Shown here: positions 17,113-25,000 of the stretch, piece after piece | How positions within the stretch are numbered: position 1 is the first letter of the stretch | How the letters are laid out: every line of letters begins with the position of its first letter | NCBI GenBank assembly: GCA_963665455.1 | Contig: OY762279.1 | Location: 3,162,001-3,226,000, forward strand | From: VXNE01 sp963665455 | GTDB taxonomy: Bacteria; Pseudomonadota; Gammaproteobacteria; Pseudomonadales; Azotimanducaceae | Length of the DNA stretch: 64,000 bases | Reading direction: 5' to 3' | Program-made: the position numbers and the translations under genes | Notes under the pieces: generated by a model | The model's database searches: none | Seen by the model: the letters and a program-made list of their open reading frames with translations, nothing else | Told to the model about the DNA's origin: nothing

Positions 17113-18261
17113 ATGGAGCGTTCGCCGGGCTTGCTCGACCGTTACCTCGGCCCCGCCGTGGCGGACGATCTACGGCGCAAGATGGTGTTCCTTGGCGGTC
17201 CGCGACAGGTCGGCAAGACCACGCTGGCGCTCTCGCTGCTGGAAACCGACCGTGCGCCGCATCCCGCCTACCTGAACTGGGATGACCCTCGGGTACGTCC
17301 GCGGCTGCATCGCGGGGAGATACCGGCGGGCCAGAAGCTGCTCGTGCTCGACGAGATCCACAAGTTCTCGGGGTGGCGCAACCTCGTCAAGGGGTTGTAC
17401 GACGCGGAGGGTGGGCGCGTCTCCTTCCTGGTCACCGGCTCGGCGCGCCTCGATCACTACCGCAAGGGCGGGGACTCCCTGCAGGGCCGCTATCACTACC
17501 ACCGGCTGCATCCGCTGTCTCTAGGGGAACTTAGTCAGCACCCATCCGTGGCCGACCTCGACGCGTTGCTGCGATTCGGTGGGTTTCCCGAACCGCTGCT
17601 CGCCGGCGACACCCGGCTCTGGCGCCGCTGGCAGCGGGAGCGGCTTTCCCGAGTCGTGTATGGGGACCTGCGCGATCTTGAGAACGTGCGGGACGTCGCG
17701 CTCGTCGAGTTGCTGGTGGAGGGCCTCCCGGACCGCGTCGGCTCGCCATTGTCCGTCCGCAACCTTAGCGAGGCTCTCCAGGTCGCGCACGAAACCGTCG
17801 AACGGTGGTTGGGCATTCTGGAGGCGCTGTACGTGTGCTTCCGAATACCGCCGTACGGCGCGCCCCGCATCCGGGCCGTGAAGAAGGAGCGGAAGCTCTA
17901 TCTGTGGGATTGGTCGGAGGTTCCGGCCGGTGGCGCACGCTTCGAGAACCTCGTGGCGTGCCAGCTACTCAAGTACTGCCATCACGTCGAGGACACGCGG
18001 CGCCATCGCATGGAGCTCCGCTTCCTGCGGGACACGGACCGGCGGGAAGTCGACTTCGTGGTGCTTCGGGACGGCACGCCCGAGTTCGCGGTGGAGTGCA
18101 AGTCCGGCGAGAAATCTCCCAGCCGGGCGATCGGCTACTTCCGGGAGCGGACCCCCATCGAGGACTTCTACCAGGTCCATCTGGGAAAACGGGACTTTCT
18201 CGCGCAGGGTACGCGCGTGTTGCCGTTCCGGACCTTCTGCGGGGAACTTGCGCTCCCGTGA
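17113..18261 (+). CDS. AAA ATPase with C-terminal DUF4143 domain
   Basis: A 382-residue protein of the common bacterial AAA+DUF4143 family. N-terminal ATPase: Walker A GGPRQVGKTT near residue 28, Walker B LLVLDEIHK near 80, and sensor region FLVTGSARLD. The C-terminal DUF4143 part has ARFENLVACQLLKY, EVDFVVLRD and FAVECKSGEK, the last two resembling a nuclease-fold core (D...E-x-K). Function is unknown; the family is variously proposed to act in defence or stress. The ATG at 17113 follows a GAGAGG site; a GTG 6 nt earlier is possible. It is a single gene preceded by an AT-rich palindromic region and converges with the ketosynthase gene, so it may be a transferred one-gene cassette. Confidence 0.88.
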   Translation: MERSPGLLDRYLGPAVADDLRRKMVFLGGPRQVGKTTLALSLLETDRAPHPAYLNWDDPRVRPRLHRGEIPAGQKLLVLDEIHKFSGWRNLVKGLYDAEGGRVSFLVTGSARLDHYRKGGDSLQGRYHYHRLHPLSLGELSQHPSVADLDALLRFGGFPEPLLAGDTRLWRRWQRERLSRVVYGDLRDLENVRDVALVELLVEGLPDRVGSPLSVRNLSEALQVAHETVERWLGILEALYVCFRIPPYGAPRIRAVKKERKLYLWDWSEVPAGGARFENLVACQLLKYCHHVEDTRRHRMELRFLRDTDRREVDFVVLRDGTPEFAVECKSGEKSPSRAIGYFRERTPIEDFYQVHLGKRDFLAQGTRVLPFRTFCGELALP

Positions 18262-18295
18262 CCGCGGGGCCGCCGACTGACCGATGTAGCCTTCG

Positions 18296-20149
18296 CTACC
18301 CCGTCATGTCCTCGAACGGATTCTCCACCTCGAGTGGAATCGCCTGCCCGTAACCGGGAATGCGCATCTCGGACGCGGACACCTCGAGGTCCTCGCCGCC
18401 CAGCACGCCCTCGCCGAAGCGGTAGATCGGTAGGCTGTCACCGCGGGTCATTGCGGCGTCGTAGTCGCCGGCCTCCCGCGTCACCGCCTCGTTGCGGCGC
18501 GCGTGGTCCGTCAAGGCGGCCGCGCCGTGCTTCGCGCGCAACATGCGCGTCGCAACGTGGGGAGCGAGTACGAGTCCGGTCGCGTTGTTCCCGCCGAACC
18601 CCTTCGAGTTGATGAACGCGGCGTCGATCGAGTCCGGCTCGAACATGGCGTGCTCCATGTCGAAGCCCAGATGGCTCGCGTGTACGTCGTCGGCGATGGC
18701 CTCGATGGTGCTGATGCCCGGCAGCACGCCATGGCGCCAGCTCCCGATCGCGCAGGCGAGTTGGTCGCCGGAAGCGGGGGCCAGCGAGTGGCCGAGGAAG
18801 GCCTTCACCGCCGCGACGGGCCAGCGCTCGATGCCGAACGTGCGGGCGAGGTCGTTCATGATCTCGGACTCGGTCACGCGGTTTTGGGGCGTGCCCGTGC
18901 CGTGGGCATGGATGTAGCTGCGCCGCCGCAGGCTCTCCTCGCCGAGGATCGACTTGGCGAGGGCCATCGTCTTCGCCACGGTCACGAAGTTGCCCACCCC
19001 GGGCCCCGAGATCGACTTCTTGAAGCCGTCCGCGTTGACGTGCACCACCGGCAAGGCGGCGTGGATGTTCGCCCCGAGTTCGAGGGCCAGCGCGTCGTCC
19101 GTGACGACGGCGAAGACGGCCGCCTCGGCAAGCGTGAAGCCACAGTTCTCGGCGAACGGGCGGCAGGCGCGGCGGTTGTCCACGGTGTCCGACCCGTCGA
19201 GGGTCATCAGTGCCTCGTCCTCGGCCAGTGCGCCCATGACCCGGTAGCCCTCGATCACTTCGGGCACGATGGGCGCTTCGGCGCCACCGACCAGGGCGAC
19301 GCGGAGCCGGCCGGCGCGGATCTCGTCCACGGCCAGCTTCAGGTTGTAGAGGAACGTGGCGCATGCGCCGATGACGGCGCCGGTGCTGCCCACGCTGCCG
19401 ACGATGTAGGCGTTGATGAAGTCAGACGGCATCTCGCACAGGCCGAGGGGCACCTGCTTGGAGGTGATGCGCTTGCCCACCATCGGCGCCTGGAACATGC
19501 CGCCGGTGCCGGCGGCGTCGAGCTGTCCCATGGCGCTGCCCGAATACACGGCGAATTGATCCGGCCGCACGCGCGCGCGGAGTTCCGCCCAGTCGACGCC
19601 CACGGACCGCACGGCGTCCGAGGCCCCGAACACCGTGAGCTGCAAGCCGCGGGGGTGGTTGCGCGATTGATAGAGCCGGCCGGGGTCGAAGCCCGTCGGG
19701 ACCTGCCCGGCGGAGCTCACCTTTGAGGCCCGCCGGTCCGGAAACAACACCTCGGCATGCTTCCCGGCGGTGACCTCGACCTGGCCATCGTCGAGGGGCT
19801 TGACCATCCAGCCATCGGGCAGCGCTTCGGGCAGGTTGCGGCGCGGGACCACGAAGCGGAGTTCATCCTCCCCCGCCGCGCCGATGGTCGCGGACCGGTG
19901 TACCGAGATGTCGCTCGGATCAAAGGCCTCGATGCGGCGGATCAGGGTGTGGTCGCGAATGTACGCGCGGGTGGCCGGCTCCGCCGGGTCGCCCTCGAGC
20001 CCCATCAGCCCGGCAAGGCTCGCATACGTATCGGCCGCGGCTTCCGCGTCGAGCGCATCGATCACGATGCGCCGGAACGCGTGATCCGAGGACACGCGCC
20101 CGGCGGGGTTAACGCCTCCTAGGCCGACGATGATCGGGAGGATGGACAC
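18296..20149 (-). CDS. beta-ketoacyl synthase family protein
   Basis: A 617-residue ketosynthase, longer than FabB/FabF (about 410). The thiolase-fold catalytic residues are present: Cys about 263 in VIGACATF, His in HAHGTGTPQN and His in KAFLGHSLAPASG, so the decarboxylating condensation triad C-H-H looks intact. An N-terminal extension of about 200 residues precedes the conserved core. Such long stand-alone KS proteins occur in marine gammaproteobacteria; their product is not known to me. It lies 69 nt downstream of a thiolase on the same strand and close to a giant acyl-CoA carboxylase, suggesting a shared fatty-acid-like chain-building or remodelling pathway. No ACP gene is visible. Confidence 0.85.
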   Translation of the reverse strand: MSILPIIVGLGGVNPAGRVSSDHAFRRIVIDALDAEAAADTYASLAGLMGLEGDPAEPATRAYIRDHTLIRRIEAFDPSDISVHRSATIGAAGEDELRFVVPRRNLPEALPDGWMVKPLDDGQVEVTAGKHAEVLFPDRRASKVSSAGQVPTGFDPGRLYQSRNHPRGLQLTVFGASDAVRSVGVDWAELRARVRPDQFAVYSGSAMGQLDAAGTGGMFQAPMVGKRITSKQVPLGLCEMPSDFINAYIVGSVGSTGAVIGACATFLYNLKLAVDEIRAGRLRVALVGGAEAPIVPEVIEGYRVMGALAEDEALMTLDGSDTVDNRRACRPFAENCGFTLAEAAVFAVVTDDALALELGANIHAALPVVHVNADGFKKSISGPGVGNFVTVAKTMALAKSILGEESLRRRSYIHAHGTGTPQNRVTESEIMNDLARTFGIERWPVAAVKAFLGHSLAPASGDQLACAIGSWRHGVLPGISTIEAIADDVHASHLGFDMEHAMFEPDSIDAAFINSKGFGGNNATGLVLAPHVATRMLRAKHGAAALTDHARRNEAVTREAGDYDAAMTRGDSLPIYRFGEGVLGGEDLEVSASEMRIPGYGQAIPLEVENPFEDMTG

Positions 20150-20218
20150 TCAAGCCCCTCGCCCGCTGCGGTGCGCGGATTCTAGAAGTTTGTGGTACGC
20201 GCCGCACCAGCGGCCGGC

Positions 20219-21364
20219 TTAGACGCGCTCGAGCGCGACCGCGGTCGCTTCCCCACCGCCGATGCACAGCGCCGCGACGCCCTTCCGTCCCCCGGTGGCT
20301 CGCAGGGCGTGCGCCAGGGTGACGATGAGCCGGCTACCGGTGGAGCCGATGGGATGTCCCTGCGCGCAGGCACCGCCGTGCAGGTTGACCTTCTCCGGGT
20401 CCAGGCCCAGTTCGCGGATGGCGAGCATGGTGACCATGGCGAAGGCTTCGTTGATCTCGAAGAGGTCGACCTCGTCCTGGTTCCACCCGACGCCCGCGAG
20501 CAGCTTCTCGATGGCGCCGATGGGGGCGATCGTGAACTCCGAGGGATGGATCGAGTGGGTGGCGTGGCCGACGATGCGGGCGAGGGGCGCCTGTTCGCCG
20601 AGCGCCTGTTCTTCGGCCAGCACGAGCGCGGAGGCACCGTCCGAGATGGAACTCGCGTTGGCGGCGGTGATCGTGCCGTCCTTGGCGAAGGCGGGGCGCA
20701 GCGAGGGAATGCGGTCCACCCGCGCCCGCCGGGGCTGCTCGTCCTCGGCGACGTCGCCCATGGGCGCGATCTCGGCCCCGAGCGCGCCATCCTCCATCGC
20801 CCCCAGGGCCTTCTCCAGCGAACGGATGGCGAAGGCGTCCATCTCCTCCCGCGTCACCTGATGCCGGTCCGCCGTGGATTGCGCGAAGCTGCCCATGGAC
20901 CCGCCGGTTTCCGCGTCCTCGAGGCCGTCGAGGAACATCGCGTCGACGAGTTCGCCGTGTCCCATGCGCTGGCCGCGGCGGGCCTTGGCGAGGAGGTAGG
21001 GGGCGTTGCTCATGCTCTCCATGCCGCCGGCCACGACGCGGCGCGCACTGCCGGCGCGGATCAGGTCGGTACCCAACATGGTGGCCTTCATGCCGGAGCC
21101 GCACACCTTGTTCACGGTCGTGGCTCCCACGCCGTCCGGGATCTCGGCGAGCCGCATGGCTTGGCGCGCCGGCGCCTGGCCGAGCCCCGCGCTGATCACG
21201 CAACCCATGAGCACCTCGTCGATGGCCGCCGGTTCGGTCCCGGCGGCGCTTACCGCGGCCCCGATGGCGTGTGCCCCGAGTTCGGGGGCCGGTCGGTCCG
21301 ACAGGTTGCCGAGGAAGCTGCCGATGGGGGTGCGTTGGGCGGCGACGACGAATACTTCGTTCAC
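20219..21364 (-). CDS. acetyl-CoA C-acyltransferase (thiolase)
   Basis: A 381-residue thiolase. The acyl-accepting Cys88 lies in TVNKVCGSGMKA, the C-terminal His in GGACAQGHPIGSTG, and the second catalytic Cys in ALCIGGGEA. The length and start (VFVVAAQRTPIGSFLG) are typical of acetyl-CoA acetyltransferases. It catalyses Claisen condensation or thiolysis of 3-ketoacyl-CoA. It lies between moaB (56 nt upstream) and the ketosynthase on the minus strand; whether it works in degradation or in a biosynthetic route with its neighbours cannot be decided from sequence. Confidence 0.93.
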   Translation of the reverse strand: MNEVFVVAAQRTPIGSFLGNLSDRPAPELGAHAIGAAVSAAGTEPAAIDEVLMGCVISAGLGQAPARQAMRLAEIPDGVGATTVNKVCGSGMKATMLGTDLIRAGSARRVVAGGMESMSNAPYLLAKARRGQRMGHGELVDAMFLDGLEDAETGGSMGSFAQSTADRHQVTREEMDAFAIRSLEKALGAMEDGALGAEIAPMGDVAEDEQPRRARVDRIPSLRPAFAKDGTITAANASSISDGASALVLAEEQALGEQAPLARIVGHATHSIHPSEFTIAPIGAIEKLLAGVGWNQDEVDLFEINEAFAMVTMLAIRELGLDPEKVNLHGGACAQGHPIGSTGSRLIVTLAHALRATGGRKGVAALCIGGGEATAVALERV

Positions 21365-21420
21365 GAGGACTCCTGGGGTCTGTGTGGGTGGTTCGGTTGC
21401 GGCGGGCCAAGGCCCGGGCT

Positions 21421-21930
21421 TCAGGTCTCACGGTACCGTGGGATCAGCTCCGCGAAGTTGCATGGCCGAAAGTCGATATCCAACTGGTTGCGGAGGATCT
21501 TCTCCCATCCCGTCCGGCAGGCGTTGGTCGATCCGGGTAACGCGAAGATCAGCGTGCCGTTGGCGATGCCGCCGACGGCGCGGGATTGAATGGTCGAGCT
21601 CCCGATCTCCTCTAGGGACACTTGTCGAAACAGTTCGCCGAAGCCGTCGATGGTCTTGTCGAACAAGGGCGCGAGGGCTTCGGGCGTACGGTCGCGCCCG
21701 GTGAACCCCGTGCCGCCGGTGGTGAGGATGGCTTCCACGCCGGGATCGGCGATCCACGCGGACACCCGCGCGCGGATACGATAGAGGTCGTCCGTTTCGA
21801 TGGCGCGTTCCGCGAGCCGATGCCCCGCTCCGGCGAGACTCTCGCAGAGCAGGTCGCCCGACGTGTCGTTCTCGGACGTGCGCGTGTCGGAGACCGTCAG
21901 CACCGCGATGGATAGGGATTTCCCACTCAT
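21421..21930 (-). CDS. moaB: molybdenum cofactor biosynthesis protein MoaB
   Basis: A 169-residue MoaB/Mog-family protein binding molybdopterin. Seen: the N-terminal IAVLTVSDTRT, the TTGGTGFTGRDRTPEA signature of the family (about residues 70-86), and the ALPGSTNACRTGWEKIL C-terminal motif. MoaB versus Mog cannot be fully separated, but length and the closing FRPCNFAELIPR favour MoaB. It is probably the first gene of the minus-strand run moaB, thiolase, ketosynthase, divergent from the acyl-CoA carboxylase across a 136-nt promoter gap. Confidence 0.9.
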   Translation of the reverse strand: MSGKSLSIAVLTVSDTRTSENDTSGDLLCESLAGAGHRLAERAIETDDLYRIRARVSAWIADPGVEAILTTGGTGFTGRDRTPEALAPLFDKTIDGFGELFRQVSLEEIGSSTIQSRAVGGIANGTLIFALPGSTNACRTGWEKILRNQLDIDFRPCNFAELIPRYRET

Positions 21931-22066
21931 GAAGAACCGCTTCCAAGTTTGCGGATTTGCGGGAGATTACATTACAGTAGCGCCCGTTTTTGTGCATGTG
22001 GGTGCAGGAGCCTTCAGGCGGCGAGCGTGAACGGCCCTGCCCCTCGCAAGCAACCGGCGGTCCCGT

Positions 22067-25000
22067 ATGGAACATGCAGCCGCGGCGGGCGATCAGCTCT
22101 TCCTCATAGCCGAGAGCCTGGCGCAGGATTTCTCCCTCTTCCCCGATCAAGTTGCCGGCGAACACCCCGGCATGCGCGGCCTGCTCGGCGAGGCGGAGGT
22201 CGCGCGGCGGTGCGAGGCCCTCGCCAACATGGACATCGACTCCTATATCGAGGCCGTGGTGTCCGGGGCGGAGGATCCGCGCCGCGAGGCGGCCCCGGAG
22301 GTGATCCGACGCTTGGGCGACGTCTCCGGGGAGGCGCGCGACGGGTCGTTTTACTCGGCCCGGGTGCGTATGGACTTCGATGGCGAGATCCGCCAGGTCG
22401 GCTTCATCGCCCAGGATCGCTCCGTGAAGAACGGCGTCTGGGGTCCGGAGCACCACCTCGCCGCCGCCGAGCGCATCGCCGAGTTCTCCAAGCGGGCACT
22501 GCCGATCGTGTGCCTCATGGACACCCCCGGCGCGGACGCGGAGGCCGACGCGAACCGCAATAACCAGGCGCACAGCATCTCCCGGCTCATCGCGGAGATG
22601 TCGAACGTCACCGTGCCGAACCTCGGCATCGTGTTCGGGCTCGGCTACTCCGGGGGCGCCATTCCCCTCGCCGCGAGCAACATGATCCTCTCCGTGCGGG
22701 ACGGCGTGTTCAGCACCATCCAGCCGAAGAGCCTCGCCAGCATCGCGCGCCGCCTGAACCTGTCGTGGCAGGAGTGCGCCAAGCATGTCGGCCTGTCGCC
22801 GTGCGAACTGCACGCGCAGGGGAACATCGACGGCGTGATCGACTACGCGCCCGGCGAGGACGGCGAGCAGTTCGAGAACTTCCGCCTGGCGATCATCTCC
22901 GGAATCCTCTCGGTGGAGGACCGCACCCGGGCGTTCGTGGCGGACAACCCCTACATCCTCGACCACTATCGGCGCAGCCTCGACCGTTACCTGCATCCGT
23001 CGAAGACCCTGCAGCGCCTGCAGGAAAGCGCGGCGATGAAGCTCACCCGCACGCCGACCGAGTACTTCAACGTATTCGGCGTTGCATACCGCTACCTGCG
23101 TTATCTCGCCTGCCGCCGGCGCATCCACGCGACGTCGGCACAGCAGTATGGCCGTCTCGCCTCGGGGGAGTTGCCGAAGGGGGAACTGGCCGCCCGGGCC
23201 GACCGCGAACGGCGCCGGGTCTTCCTCAAGTGGATGCAGGATCCGGACCGCGTCCGCTACGACGACGATCTGACGCGGGCATGGAAGCAATACGGCGAGC
23301 GCAAGGAAGCGCTGCACGACGAACGCGGCCGTTTCGCCCAGTTCTTCCTGGGCGAGCCCCAGAAGAACTTCCGGGAAGCGCGGGCGACCCTGCTGGGCGC
23401 GGTGGGGATGTATCTCTACAACCGTTGGAAGTCCGACGCGGCCGGCAACTTCCGCGAACTGCGCCACTATCTTGAGAACGCGGCCGACGCGCGCGCCCTC
23501 CTGCGCACCGCGGACATTGCCGACCCGTATCCGCTACTCGACGCCATCGCGGCGGACCGGGCGCTTGGCACGATCCTCTACGAGCGGTTCACGCACGAGG
23601 GCAAGAAACTGCTGGCGAGCGACCACCTCGATGCGAAGGCGGACGCCTACGTGCGTGCCCAACTCGCGTCGGAGATCAACCTCGCCTTGACGGAAGGCTC
23701 CATGGCCGACGCCGTGCCGAAGCAGGGGCTCGGCGCCCGTACCCGGGAGGCCATGTCCTGGGCGCCGTCGCCCATCGTCGTCAACCGGTTGGTCCTCGAG
23801 GACCGCTTCGGGCGCTTTCTCGCCGGCAGGGACTCGGGGCGGGACGGGTCCCGGGAGATCACGGACGGCGCGGCTTCGTCCGCCGACCTGACCGTGCTCG
23901 ACATCCTGCTCGACGAGGACCTGCGCGAGGACTTCATCGAGGAGTGCCGCAACTTCCTGCTCTTCGACGCCGTCTACGACGGCATCATCGACAGTCTGGA
24001 TTCGATCGCGGAGGAAGCGGAGCGTACCCGTAGCCTGTCGAAGGCCACGTTGGGCGCACTACTGCGCGGCGTCTTCGAGGGCGCCGCGGCGCGGGTGTCC
24101 GGGGACGCGCCCGTGGAGAAGCTCCGCACGGCGTTCTTCGACTGGTTCCTGCGCATCGATGGCACGCGGGGCGCCAGCGACTTCCTGCGCGCGGTGGAGG
24201 AGTGGAAGAAGAGCGCCTTCGCGCACCTGTCGGACACGCTGTTCGTCGTGGTGACGTTCCTCTTCGAGAAGCTCCTCGTGTCCTGGCTCAACGCGGAGTG
24301 GGACGGCAAGCGGTACGACGAGCGCATCTCGCCGCGCAACATCGGCCGGAAGAAGGACTTCTGGAACCGCCTGACGATCGCCTATCGCGATCTACGCATC
24401 CAGGAGGCGCTCACCGGCTTCAAGCGGCGCAAGGCGACCGCCTCGTCCGCGTTCGTGGAGGCCTTCTTCACGGACTTCGAGGAACTCTTCCCGGATCTGC
24501 TGAGTTCGGACCCCTGCGAGTTCCCGGGCCTGCGGCTATCCATCGAGTCGGCCTTGTCCCGGGAGACGACCCCCTGTGGGGTGATTGCCGGGGTGGGGAC
24601 GTTCCAGGACGGGGCCGGCGGCATGCGCGTCGGCACGGTGATCTCGAACGCGGATTTCCAGGCGGGCGCCTTCGACATGGCGAGCGCCGAGAAGTTCTGC
24701 AAGCTCCTGGTGTACTGTGCCGAGCAGCGGCTGCCGGTGATCTGCTTCATCTCTTCCGGGGGCATGCAGACCAAGGAGGGGGCCGGGGCGCTCTTCTCCA
24801 TGGCCGCCATCAACGACCGGCTGACGCGCTTCATCCGGGATCACGAACTGCCGGTGATCATGTTCGGCTATGGGGATTGCACCGGCGGCGCCCAGGCGAG
24901 CTTCGTGACGCATCCGCTCGTGCAGACGTACTACTTCTCCGGCACCAGCATGCCCTTCGCGGGACAGATCGTCGTGCCGTCGAACCTGCCTTCGGACTCG

